Assembly: GCF_000219215.1 (NCBI RefSeq)
Contig: NC_015726.1
Coordinates: 3,534,001 to 3,598,000, forward strand
Origin: Cupriavidus necator N-1
Lineage (GTDB): Bacteria; Pseudomonadota; Gammaproteobacteria; Burkholderiales; Burkholderiaceae
Reading direction: 5' to 3'
DNA length: 64,000 nucleotides
Both the position numbers and the translations under genes were made by a program. Below are positions 31,082 through 39,268 of this stretch, piece after piece. The notes beneath the pieces are model-generated. The model saw nothing but the letters and a program-made list of their open reading frames with translations. It searched no databases and was not told the origin of the DNA. Positions within the stretch are counted from its first letter, which is position 1. The number at the start of each line of letters is the position of its first letter.

Positions 31082-31732
31082 TTAAGCTTTGGCTTTGGCC
31101 TTGACGGCCGGGGTGACGATGACCTTGCCGCCCTTGGAGCCGGGAATGGCACCCTTGACCAGCAGCAGCTTGCGCTCTGCGTCGATCTTGGCGATTTCCA
31201 GGTTCTGCACGGTGCGGGTGACATCGCCCAGGTGACCGGTCATGCGCTTGCCCGGGAACACGCGGCCCGGATCCTGCGCCATACCGATCGAGCCCGGCAC
31301 GTTGTGCGAGCGCGAGTTACCGTGGGTGGCACGGCCGGAGGCGAAGTGATAACGCTTGATGGTACCGGCGTAGCCCTTACCGATCGACACGCCCTGCACG
31401 TCGATCTTCTGACCGACTTCGAACAGGTCGACCGACAGCGAACCGCCAGCTTGCAGTTCGGCAGCCTTGGCTGCATCGATACGGAATTCGCGGATGATTT
31501 CGCCGGCTTCCACGCCGGCTTTGGCGAGATGACCCGCCAGCGGCTTGGTAACGCGGCTTGCGCGTCGTGCGCCGAAGGTGACTTGAACCGCGGTATAACC
31601 GTCGGTCTCGTCCGTCTTGATTTGCGTCACGCGGTTGTCGCCGACCTCGACCACGGTAACGGGAATCGAATCACCGTCGTCCGTGAAAATACGGGTCATG
31701 CCAACCTTGCGACCTACAAGGCCAAGGCTCAT
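31082..31732 (-). CDS. rplC: 50S ribosomal protein L3
   Basis: Early-assembly large-subunit protein. The start at 31732 gives 216 residues ([17 protein letters not shown]), with GGAG six bases upstream; a second ATG four codons earlier sits on that site. Conserved motif: [17 protein letters not shown]. It is normally second after rpsJ in the S10 operon, but here it is the first gene of its unit and rpsJ lies 7.5 kb away. A strong promoter lies 138-166 bases upstream. Confidence 0.97.
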   Translation of the reverse strand: MSLGLVGRKVGMTRIFTDDGDSIPVTVVEVGDNRVTQIKTDETDGYTAVQVTFGARRASRVTKPLAGHLAKAGVEAGEIIREFRIDAAKAAELQAGGSLSVDLFEVGQKIDVQGVSIGKGYAGTIKRYHFASGRATHGNSRSHNVPGSIGMAQDPGRVFPGKRMTGHLGDVTRTVQNLEIAKIDAERKLLLVKGAIPGSKGGKVIVTPAVKAKAKA

Positions 31733-31824
31733 GGTTTGCTCCATTCCCAGCTGCGATTGGCCGGGGCTGATTGATACACGAAAACTGTGTTTGCTGTGGA
31801 CTTGCGCTAAAGAAGACTGCGCGC

Positions 31825-31863
31825 GGCCAAAGTGGCCAGCCCACTACCCGAGGAAACGGGTAG
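31825..31863 (-). promoter_or_regulatory. Structured 5' leader of the rplC transcript (two hairpins)
   Basis: Just after the predicted start point lie a ctacccg/cgggtag stem (31844-31850 with 31857-31863) and a ggcc/ggcc stem (about 31825-31838). They would sit at the very 5' end of the mRNA, about 95 bases before the rplC start codon. They could stabilise the message or regulate it; neither is shown. Confidence 0.55.
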
Positions 31864-31869
31864 CCTTAC

Positions 31870-31898
31870 ACTATATCGCAGCGGTTTGGAAAGGGCAA
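31870..31898 (-). promoter_or_regulatory. Promoter of the displaced S10 unit, upstream of rplC
   Basis: On the minus strand, TTGCCC (31898-31893) and TATAGT (31875-31870) are spaced by exactly 17 bases. The start point would be near 31863 and the leader about 130 bases long. This separate promoter is what one would expect if the island has cut rplC off from rpsJ. Confidence 0.8.
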
Positions 31899-32030
31899 TA
31901 TGAATTGCGGATTCGCCTGCAGTGTTGTAGGCAGGCTGCCGCAGTAGTGGCGCTTGCGTTGCTTGGGCTGTGGTGTGGAGGCGACGACGGGTAGTTTAAG
32001 CGCCGTAAAGTGCATCCAGGGATGGTTTGT

Positions 32031-32531
32031 TCAGGCGGCGATGCGCACGAAATCGCCGCCATAGAATACCAGCGGTTCGCCCTCCCCGGCGTCGAACGCC
32101 TCGACGGCGCCGACGATCAGCAGGTGATCGCCCACCAAGTCGGCCCGCTCCACGCGGCAGGCCAGCGTCGCCAGCGCCTCGTCCAGGTAGGGCACGCCGC
32201 GCTCGCAGCGCCGGTGGGCGACGCCCGCGAACTTGTCCGCCGACGGGGTGGCGAAGCGGCGCGCCAGTTCGCCATGGCCCGCGCGCAGAATGCTGACGCC
32301 GAAGGGCGCGCCGCGTGAAAACAGGCCCGCATTCGGCGAGTGCATCGCCAGGCTCCACAGGATCAGCGGCGGCGCCAGCGACAACGAGGCAAACGAGTTC
32401 ACGGTCAGGCCGACGGGCCGGCCCTGCGCCCCGCAGGCGCCGATGACGGCCACGCCGGTGGCATAGCGGCCGCAAACCCGGCGCAGCTCGCGGGGATCAT
32501 GGACGGAAGTGGCAGGCGTGGCGGCGTGCAT
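32031..32531 (-). CDS. Flavin reductase (StyB/IifD-like), partner of the flavin monooxygenase
   Basis: Predicted 166-residue NAD(P)H:flavin oxidoreductase of the flavin-reductase-like FMN-binding family. It supplies reduced FAD to the adjacent StyA-like monooxygenase. Visible features: the N-terminal RRVCGRYATGVAVIGA, the flavin-binding segment GLTVNSFASLSLAPPLILWS, GVSILRAGH and the C-terminal HLLIVGAVEAFDAGEGEPLVFYGG region (cut here). The gene starts one base past the monooxygenase stop, so both are translated in step. It is the last gene of the four-gene island operon, whose content fits iif/ind indole-oxidation clusters. Confidence 0.88.
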   Translation of the reverse strand: MHAATPATSVHDPRELRRVCGRYATGVAVIGACGAQGRPVGLTVNSFASLSLAPPLILWSLAMHSPNAGLFSRGAPFGVSILRAGHGELARRFATPSADKFAGVAHRRCERGVPYLDEALATLACRVERADLVGDHLLIVGAVEAFDAGEGEPLVFYGGDFVRIAA

Positions 32532-32532
32532 G

Positions 32533-33774
32533 TCAGGCGGCCTCGGCGACGTACTGGTTGATCAGCTGGTGGCAGGCCTGCGGATCCAGCCACCACGGGA
32601 AGTAGTCCGGCGGATTGTCGAAGCCGTTGGCGATGCGCGCGGCCAGTGCCGGCGCCTGCCCCGCGGCGCCCAGCAGCGCCAGGATATGCGGCGGCGGCGG
32701 GGTCAGCAGCGAGTTGGTCCACGCTACCACGTCGCCCGCGTACTGCCAGTACTGGTCGAAGGTGCGCTCCATCCAGGCCTGGTCGAAGGACTGGTCGCCG
32801 CGCGCCAGGATCGCATCGAGATAGACCTTGCAGCATTTGGCGGCGTTGTTCGAGCCCTGCCCCGTGATCGGGTCGTTGACCACCACGGCATCTGCCATGC
32901 CGAACACCAGCCGCCCGGATGGCAGCGTCAGCACCGGCTTGCGCACCGTTGGCGCGAAGCGACCGGCAAGGATGCCGTTGTCGTCGGTCAGCGCCACCCG
33001 CTCGCAGCGCTCGGCTTCCCACGGCAGGTAGGTCTGCAGGATGCGCAGGCTTTCGGCCAGGTGCTGCGCCGGGGTGCGCGCCTCGGCCCAACGGTCCATC
33101 GGGCCGCCCGGGATGCCTTCGAACACCATGATCTCGCACGGCCCGGACAGCGTCAGCGCGGGGAAGACGAAGTACTCGCCCACGCCCGGGATCAGGTTGA
33201 AGCAAACCCGCGAGAACGGCGTGCGCGGCTCCATGCCGGTCACATAGGTCAGCGCCAGCGCGCGCTGCGGCTTGTCGAAGGGGCTGCGGGAAGCATCGCG
33301 CTCGAAGCGGCTGACGATCTCGCCCTTGCCGGCGGCCAGCAGCACGAGGTCATGCTCGCGGGTCAGGTCCTCCAGCTCGTCCAGGCCGACATCGACGATG
33401 CGCAGGTCGCCGCCGCGTGCAACGAAGGTTTCCATCCACGCCGGCATCTTCAGGCGCTGGTCCACCGCCTGCGCCGGGCGGTCCAGGGGCGCGGCCCAGT
33501 CGATCGCGCGGGCACCGGCCTGCTCGGGATGCGGCACGGCCAGGCCGATGCCCTCCACCGGCGGGCAGGCATCGTCCCACCAGTTCAGCCCGAGCTCGCG
33601 CTCGGCCTGCAGCGCGCGGTCGAACATGCACTGGCTGGACATGACTTTCCCGCCGCGGATCTGCTCGGGTGTCCGGTTGGACAGCAGCGTGACCCGGTAG
33701 CCGTTGGCTTGCAGCCCGAGGGCCATTTGCAGGCCCGACTGGCCGGCTCCGACGATGGCGATGCGTTGGCTCAT
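32533..33774 (-). CDS. StyA-like FAD-dependent monooxygenase, probable indole/styrene epoxidase (IifC/IndA-like)
   Basis: Two-component flavoprotein monooxygenase of the styrene monooxygenase StyA group. Start at 33774 gives 413 residues, the StyA length, with GGAG upstream. The FAD-binding Rossmann motif GAGQSG is at residues 9-14, followed by VTLLSNRTPEQIRGGKV typical of StyA. Other family pieces are FNLIPGVGEYFVFPAL, MADAVVVNDPITGQGSNNA and the C-terminal FPWWLDPQ. StyA enzymes epoxidise styrene or indole with reduced FAD from a reductase; no styrene downstream genes (styC, styD) are present, whereas the neighbours match indole clusters, so indole is the preferred substrate. That last step is inference. 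Confidence 0.85.
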   Translation of the reverse strand: MSQRIAIVGAGQSGLQMALGLQANGYRVTLLSNRTPEQIRGGKVMSSQCMFDRALQAERELGLNWWDDACPPVEGIGLAVPHPEQAGARAIDWAAPLDRPAQAVDQRLKMPAWMETFVARGGDLRIVDVGLDELEDLTREHDLVLLAAGKGEIVSRFERDASRSPFDKPQRALALTYVTGMEPRTPFSRVCFNLIPGVGEYFVFPALTLSGPCEIMVFEGIPGGPMDRWAEARTPAQHLAESLRILQTYLPWEAERCERVALTDDNGILAGRFAPTVRKPVLTLPSGRLVFGMADAVVVNDPITGQGSNNAAKCCKVYLDAILARGDQSFDQAWMERTFDQYWQYAGDVVAWTNSLLTPPPPHILALLGAAGQAPALAARIANGFDNPPDYFPWWLDPQACHQLINQYVAEAA

Positions 33775-33804
33775 GATTTTCTCCTGAAGGTCGTCCGGCG
33801 GCAT

Positions 33805-34593
33805 TCAGCCGGCCAGCTTGCCGATGGCGGGCACATTCTGCTCCGGCCCCATGGCGGAATAGCCGCCGTCGACGGCATAGTCGGCACCGGTGACGAAGCT
33901 GGCATGGTCGGAACAGAGGAAGAGCACCACCTGTGCCACTTCATCGGGCTCGCCGACGCGGCCCAGCAGGTGAAACGGCGCGGCCACCGCATCGGTGCGG
34001 GCGCGGTTGCCGCCGCTGACCTCATCCATTAGCCGGCACCAGGTCCAGCCCGGCGACACCGCGTTGACGCGGATGCGGTCCGGCGCCAGGTCCATCGCCA
34101 TGCTCCGCGTCAGCTGCGCGATGGCGGCTTTCGACACCGGATAGAGCCAGCGCCCGGTCTGCGCCACGTTGGCCGAGATACTGGTGAAATTGACGATCGC
34201 GCCGCCGCCGCGCGCCCGCATGTGCGGATGCACCGCCTGCGCCAGCATCACGCCCGACACCACGTTGACGTCGAGCGCCGCCAGCCAGTCGGCCCGGCCC
34301 GAACGGAAGCCGTCATCGAGATAGGTGCAGGCCAGGTTGACCAGGCAGTCCACGCCGCCAAAGCGCTGCACCACCTGCGCCACGGCATCGCGGACCTGTT
34401 CGTCACGCGTGATGTCGGTGGCGATGAAGAGTGCGTTCGGCCCGAGCTGCGCGGCCACGCGCTCGCCGTTGGCGGCATCGATATCGAAGATCGCCACGCG
34501 CGCGCCGGCCTCGACAAAGGCCCGCGCCACGCCGGCCCCGATCAGCGTGGCGCCGCCGGTGACAATGGCCACCTTGCCCTGCAGTCCTTTCAT
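33805..34593 (-). CDS. Short-chain dehydrogenase/reductase (IifB-like)
   Basis: Predicted 262-residue NAD(P)-dependent dehydrogenase of the classical SDR family. The cofactor motif is TGGATLIGAG at residues 12-21, followed by DIDAANGE, which favours NAD. The catalytic Ser lies in IVNFTSIS and the Tyr/Lys pair in YPVSK; the usual NNAG is changed to NLAC. The C-terminus has the standard VTGADYAVDGG. The start at 34593 has AGGAG six bases upstream. In iif-type clusters the corresponding enzyme oxidises the indole dihydrodiol; the same role is proposed here from context. Confidence 0.85.
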   Translation of the reverse strand: MKGLQGKVAIVTGGATLIGAGVARAFVEAGARVAIFDIDAANGERVAAQLGPNALFIATDITRDEQVRDAVAQVVQRFGGVDCLVNLACTYLDDGFRSGRADWLAALDVNVVSGVMLAQAVHPHMRARGGGAIVNFTSISANVAQTGRWLYPVSKAAIAQLTRSMAMDLAPDRIRVNAVSPGWTWCRLMDEVSGGNRARTDAVAAPFHLLGRVGEPDEVAQVVLFLCSDHASFVTGADYAVDGGYSAMGPEQNVPAIGKLAG

Positions 34594-34676
34594 GCTTGTC
34601 TCCTGTGCCGGCAATCGCCGGCGATGGTTGCGGGCGGGCCTCTGCGGGCCCGTTCCGGACCTATGCCGCGCGCTGC

Positions 34677-35906
34677 CTACTTGCCATCGCTCTGCTGCCA
34701 GCGCGCCATCAGCGTGTTCGACGGCAGCGTCTCGTCCAGCAGCTTGCGCGCGGTCTCCACGCCCGCCACCGGCAAACCCGCCGGGTCCAGCTTGCCGATC
34801 TGCACCAGCACGCTGGCCTGGTCCCAGTAGATATGCTCGTGGTACAGCTTGTCACCGCGGAACTTGACGATGGCGATCAGCGGGATCTCCACGCGCTTGC
34901 CGGTGGGCGGCACGCCGGGCAGCATCCAGTCGATCTCGCAGGTATGCGTGAAGCAGAACAGCATCTCGTCGACGATCTGCGTGGCCCCGACCGTGCGCGA
35001 CAGCGGGATCAGCGTGGTGTCGGGCGGATTGCTGTGCACGAAATGGTGCTGGTAGAACCGCCGCAGCTGCGCGTAGCCGACGCCGCCGGTCATGGTCGGG
35101 ATATGGTTCACATAGGGCTGCGGCACCATCGTCGCCATGGTGGCGTCGACATCGCGGGTGGCGAATTCATACTCGCAGTGCTTGTCCCACAGCGCGGAGA
35201 AATCGTAATGCGGCCCCATCTCGCCGCGCAGCGCAGCGATCGAGCGCTGGTGCGCCATCAGCGCCGAGGGCTTGTCGAAGTGCTCGCCGCCCGTGCGTGC
35301 AAAGGCATGGTCTACGCCGGCGTAGACGTAGACCTCGATGTTCTCGCGCCCGGCCAGGGCTTCGCAGATCGCAGCCTGGGCCTGCGGCGGGCAGAATCCG
35401 TCTTTCTCGGCGATATGCAGCACCAGGCGGCCGCGCACGTTGGCGGCCTCGCCCAGCGCGTGCTCGATGCCCACGCCGTAGTACGCCACCGCGCAGGCCA
35501 CGTCGGGCAGCCGGCAGGCCGCCAGGTAGGCCAGCTTGCCGCCCAGGCAGAAGCCCAGCACGCCGGTCTGGCCGACGCATTCCGGCCGCGCCCGCAGTGC
35601 CTCAAGCGCGGCGCCCACATCCTGCACGCCCGTGGCTTCGTCGAACTGCTGGTACAGGCCCAGCGCCCGCTGGAAGTCCTCGCCGCGGTCGGTCAGCTCG
35701 ATCCCGGGCGCGATGCGCCAGAACAGGTCGGGCACCAGCACCGTATAGCCCTCCTCGGCGTAGTATTCCGCCACCTGCCGCATGGTCGCGTTGACGCCGA
35801 AGATCTCCTGGCACAGCACGATGCCGGGGCCCTTGCCTGCCGCCGGGGTGGCGAGATAACCGCTGAAACTGCCTTCGGGGGTCTGGATCTGGATGGTCTG
35901 GCCCAT
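34677..35906 (-). CDS. Dienelactone hydrolase-SnoaL fusion protein (IifA-like)
   Basis: 409-residue protein of two domains. Residues 1 to about 230 form a dienelactone hydrolase (alpha/beta hydrolase) with nucleophile Cys120 in GFCLGG, Asp169 in AEKDGF and His200 in VDHAF. Residues about 235-400 resemble a SnoaL/NTF2-like barrel (DFSALWDKHCEYEFATRDVD, YAQLRRFYQHHF, YHEHIYWDQAS). This fusion is known beside StyA-like indole oxygenases; a cofactor-free step forming anthranilate from 3-hydroxyindolin-2-one has been assigned to a protein in this position in the iif cluster. The mapping onto this gene is inferred from gene order and memory of that cluster. First gene of the operon. Confidence 0.8.
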   Translation of the reverse strand: MGQTIQIQTPEGSFSGYLATPAAGKGPGIVLCQEIFGVNATMRQVAEYYAEEGYTVLVPDLFWRIAPGIELTDRGEDFQRALGLYQQFDEATGVQDVGAALEALRARPECVGQTGVLGFCLGGKLAYLAACRLPDVACAVAYYGVGIEHALGEAANVRGRLVLHIAEKDGFCPPQAQAAICEALAGRENIEVYVYAGVDHAFARTGGEHFDKPSALMAHQRSIAALRGEMGPHYDFSALWDKHCEYEFATRDVDATMATMVPQPYVNHIPTMTGGVGYAQLRRFYQHHFVHSNPPDTTLIPLSRTVGATQIVDEMLFCFTHTCEIDWMLPGVPPTGKRVEIPLIAIVKFRGDKLYHEHIYWDQASVLVQIGKLDPAGLPVAGVETARKLLDETLPSNTLMARWQQSDGK

Positions 35907-36190
35907 GGCCTGCGCTCCTTGTCGTTCTCTTTCCAGTATCTGGTGGGACTGCCGTGCTGGCTTCCATGATGGTGGCTCCGCACCGCAGCAAACTAGCCGC
36001 TGGACGCAGCGGCTATCCGATTAGTGCAGGAAACTTCGGAATCGGTCAACGCCGCAGCGCTGACAGCGGGGCCATCCGCTATAGTGGATCGCGTGGGAAA
36101 CCGTGCCCGGCCGTCATGCCGGGCCGGCCCCGGAACCAGCGGCGCGCACGGTCACCGGCAGCGCCGCGGCCCCGCCAGAGGAGCGAGACA
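35907..36190. promoter_or_regulatory. Divergent promoter region between the island operon and the AraC-type regulator
   Basis: The 284-base region holds an 8-base inverted repeat, agccgctg/cagcggct (35995-36002 with 36007-36014), a candidate operator. Toward the regulator, TATAGT at 36080-36085 could be a -10 box, with CTGACA 14 bases upstream (36060-36065), a short spacing. GGAG lies before each start codon. No gene is seen. Confidence 0.45.
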
Positions 36191-37192
36191 ATGCAGCTGC
36201 CCCCCGCCGCCGGACCGCTGGCGAGCGCCCTGCTCGGCGATCCCGCCCGGTGCGTGTTCGCCTCGACCGACCTGGCCGAGACGCGCGCCGCGGTCGGGCG
36301 CGTGTTCAAGCCGCACCGGCTCGAGATACGCGGCCCCCGGTTGCAGGCACGCATGCACCATGCGCCGCTTGGCGCGGTCTCGTTCAACCGCCTGGCCTAC
36401 GGCGCCGACGTCACCATCGACCCCGGCCCGCTCGGCGACTTCCTGCTGGTGCAGATGCCGCTGCAAGGACAGGCCGAGATCCGCTGCGGCGACCAGCACA
36501 TCGTCTCCACGCCCGACTGCGCTTCGGTGCTGACGCCCAGCGATGCGCTGGCCATGCGCTGGAGCGCCGACAACGACCAGCTGATCGTGCGCATCGAACG
36601 CAGTGCGCTGGAACGCGTCTGCGCCGCCCACCTGGGCCGGCGCCCCGAGCAGCCGCTGCGCTTCGCGCTCGGCATGGCCTGGCGCAGCGGCGCCTGGTAC
36701 GAACTGATGCGCTATCTCGCCGCGATGCTGGAGACCGCGCCCGAGACCGCGCGCCATCCGCTGACCGCCTGCCAGCTGGAACAGCTGGTGATCGGCACGC
36801 TGCTGACCTGGCAGCCGCACAGCCTGTCGGACGCTTTGCGCGAGCACGGCAAACCGCTGGCACCACGCCATGTGAAGGTGGTAGAGGAGTACATTCACGC
36901 GAACGCCGCTGCGGAGCTGACGCCGGCCTTGCTGGCCGAGGTTGCCGGCGTCAGCGTACGCAGCCTGTTCGCCGGCTTCCGCGAGCATCGCGGCACCGGG
37001 CCGATGGCCTATCTGCGCACGGTGCGCCTCGAGCGCGTGCGGCACGACCTGCTGAACGACGCGTCGGTGTCGTCAGTGAGCGGGGCAGCGCTGCGCTGGG
37101 GCTTTGCCCATCTGGGGCGCTTCAGCGCGGAGTACCGGCGCGCGTTCGGGGAGTGCCCCGCGCAGACGTTGCGGCGGCGCGGGGCGGGCTAG
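36191..37192 (+). CDS. AraC/XylS-family transcriptional regulator (IifR-like)
   Basis: Predicted 333-residue regulator. The first 190 residues resemble the AraC-binding-like sensor domain of benzoate and p-cumate regulators (RLEIRGPRLQARMHHAPLG, ITVDPG-like VTIDPGPLGDFLLVQMPL). Two helix-turn-helix motifs follow from about residue 235: LTPALLAEVAGVSVRSLFAGF and the second around SGAALRWGFAHLGRFSAEY with the conserved FGECPAQTLR end. Start at 36191 is chosen for GAGG upstream; the frame continues to 35954 without family similarity. It is divergent from the catabolic operon and is its likely activator. Confidence 0.85.
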   Translation: MQLPPAAGPLASALLGDPARCVFASTDLAETRAAVGRVFKPHRLEIRGPRLQARMHHAPLGAVSFNRLAYGADVTIDPGPLGDFLLVQMPLQGQAEIRCGDQHIVSTPDCASVLTPSDALAMRWSADNDQLIVRIERSALERVCAAHLGRRPEQPLRFALGMAWRSGAWYELMRYLAAMLETAPETARHPLTACQLEQLVIGTLLTWQPHSLSDALREHGKPLAPRHVKVVEEYIHANAAAELTPALLAEVAGVSVRSLFAGFREHRGTGPMAYLRTVRLERVRHDLLNDASVSSVSGAALRWGFAHLGRFSAEYRRAFGECPAQTLRRRGAG

Positions 37193-37204
37193 GCTGGTGA
37201 TCGC

Positions 37205-38772
37205 TCAGTTCGTCGCGCAACTGTAGCTGGCAGCAAGACTGGCATCTCCCGACCCCGAGTACTTCGGGAATTTCGGGTACACGCACAGCGGCATGGTGCG
37301 CACCACGGTCTGCCGCGCGTCCATCTTCGAACTCTGCAGCTGTTCAGGGGCCACCGATTTCTCGACCCAGTCGATCATGCCCCCGAGATAGTCGACCTGA
37401 TCCGGGCCGACACCGCCTTGCACATGCCCGACACCCGGCTCGAGGTAGAAGCGTGCATTGGCCGCACCGGCGCCAGCAAGCTGGGGCATCGCCATGAAAT
37501 TGCGAACGTGGTCCCTGCCGCTGAGCGGCGAGTCGGCGCCGCCGTGCCACGAAATCAGCTACTTGCCCGATGACACGAATTGCGCGATGGCACGCATATC
37601 GTGATCCGCCCCAGCCTGCTGCAAGCCGGCGGCGATCGGCGGCAAGTCCCGCGTCACGTCGAACGTTGCCTGCAAGCTGCCCGGCTGCGTGGCGGGCAAC
37701 GTCTACGCCGCGTTGCCCGTGGCGATGGCGGCGAAGCCGCCGCCGAGGCCCACGTAGTATGGCAAGAATTCGCCAAAATCGGCCCAGTAGTAGCCCGCGT
37801 AGACCAGCGCGCCCGCCGCGTCGCTCAGCGGCCCGACCTGTTCCTGAACGGTGCGCAGCTGCCCGGGGGTCAGGCAGGTGGCCGCATCAGCCCCGGGGGC
37901 ACCGCACGCCAGCGCGGCCGGACTGAAGGTACAGGCGTTCGGGTTGGCGATGATGCCGTCCCTGATCCCATCCAGCCCGTCACATGCTGCGATCGCGGCA
38001 GCGTTCAGCGCTGTCCACTGGGCCGCGGCCGGCATGTCGGTCGGAACCGGCACGCCGGGCCAGGTTGAGCCACGCTGCTGTCTGCGTGGCCATGTTCATG
38101 GTTTCCGCGCCGGCGATGATCCCGTCATACTGGTCCGGCCAGCGCTGCGCCGCGATATAGGCATTGCGCCCGCCATTGGACGCGCCGTTGAAGTAGGTAT
38201 AGCTGGGTGCGCGCCCGTAGAACGCCTTGACTGCTGCCTTGGCGAAAGCGATCGTGGTGCCGACCGCGGCATAGGCATAGTCGGACTTCTCGGTTTGGCT
38301 CGTCAGGAATTCGGAGGGGTCGCCAGTACGGTTGCCGCCATTCGACGCGGCGTACGCAACGGCCCGCTGGAGCGGCTGGTACAGGGGGAAGCCGGCGCTG
38401 AAGCTCTCCACGGTTTTCACCTGCCCATCGAAACCTCCGCCACCCTGGTGCATCAGCCTGCCCGTCCAGTTGTCCGGCAGATCCACTTCGATGTCGAGCA
38501 ACGTGCCGCTGGTTGCCGAAACCTTGCAGTAGCCCGGCAGCCCGCCCGCCGCCTCGATGCGCTTTACCGCCGTTATGCTGGCCCCGCCGATGGCCCTGCC
38601 TTACAGCGTAGCGCACGCCGCCGTGTAGTCGACCGCGGCCACGGTTGAAGCTTCAGGCTGCCCATCGCCGCCGCCGCACTCACTGAGCGTGAGTCCGATG
38701 CCCAACGCCAGGGCAATGCCGATGGCATTGCCCGAGCGCGGACGCACGGGTCCGGTGAGTCCTTTCAAACAT
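37205..38772 (-). pseudogene. Decayed tannase/feruloyl esterase family gene
   Basis: The remains of a secreted esterase can be followed along the minus strand, but the frame is broken repeatedly. Near the start, the ATG at 38772 is one base out of frame with the signal-peptide-like sequence, which is readable only from a TTG at 38768. A TAA interrupts at 38601-38603. The main body reads LDIEVDLPDNWTGRL, GGNRTGDPSEF and the nucleophile region FNGASNGGRNAYIAAQRWP, with the Ser of GASNGG kept. A one-base frameshift follows near 38055-38065. TAG codons lie at 37703-37705 and 37559-37561 (before LISWHGGAD). The C-terminal VEKSVAPEQL ends at 37205. At least three stops and one or two shifts make it non-functional unless the assembly is wrong. 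Confidence 0.85.
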
Positions 38773-39268
38773 GATTGTCTCCTCTGGGGGGCGCCACGCT
38801 TAGGGTTGCGGCTTTGCCGTCACGACTGAAATAAGGTAAAGCCGCTGCGGGGGACGCGCCGGAGCGCCATTTCGCGCTCCCCTTTTTCAAGATTTCGAAC
38901 GCATGAAGAGGACCAGCACCGGGACGTTGAGCGGTGCGGGGATTGCTGCTTCTCGGGCAGGGCGCCGGGCACCATGACGGACACGCCGATCAGCGTAGCA
39001 GCGTTGGCGTCGCGGCTTTGATTTACATCACTTGCGCCAGTTGCAATCGACGTTAGTGATACAACATGATTCAATCAATCAGTGCTTATGTATCACTTTG
39101 CGGCGCGAGATGGCGGCAGCAACCGGATCGATTCGTCGCCCTCGCTCGCACGGTACGGGAGCAATCGGGCGAGCAAGGCAGCTGTATGCAAGCCTTGAAA
39201 ACAAAAACGGCGAACCATACGGTTCGCCGTTTTGCTGCAGCAGGCCGCGGGCGCGGCCCGAAGCATGA
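38773..39268. other. Island end region between the pseudogene and rpsJ
   Basis: No credible gene is seen in about 496 bases. It contains the rpsJ terminator (39204-39233) and a 9-base inverted repeat, agtgataca/tgtatcact, at 39055-39063 and 39089-39097, separated by 25 bases, which looks like a binding site. The stretch around 39000-39100 is clearly more AT-rich than its surroundings. Confidence 0.5.
39204..39233 (-). terminator. Intrinsic terminator directly after rpsJ
   Basis: Perfect 13-base arms (39204-39216 with 39221-39233) enclose the loop atac, and the minus-strand side ends in TTTTTGTTTT. It lies 36 bases past the rpsJ stop and closes the str-tufA-rpsJ transcript on the island side. 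Confidence 0.92.

Noticed and set aside
37580..38648. Plus-strand frames across the esterase remnant
   Set aside because: They are antisense to the readable tannase-like protein and have no recognisable features.
38820..39074. An 84-codon minus-strand frame in the island end region
   Set aside because: No ribosome site, no similarity, composition unlike neighbouring genes.
31745..39268. Transposon or integrase genes bounding the island
   Set aside because: None was found; no transposase-like protein, terminal inverted repeats or tRNA-type attachment site could be seen at the edges.
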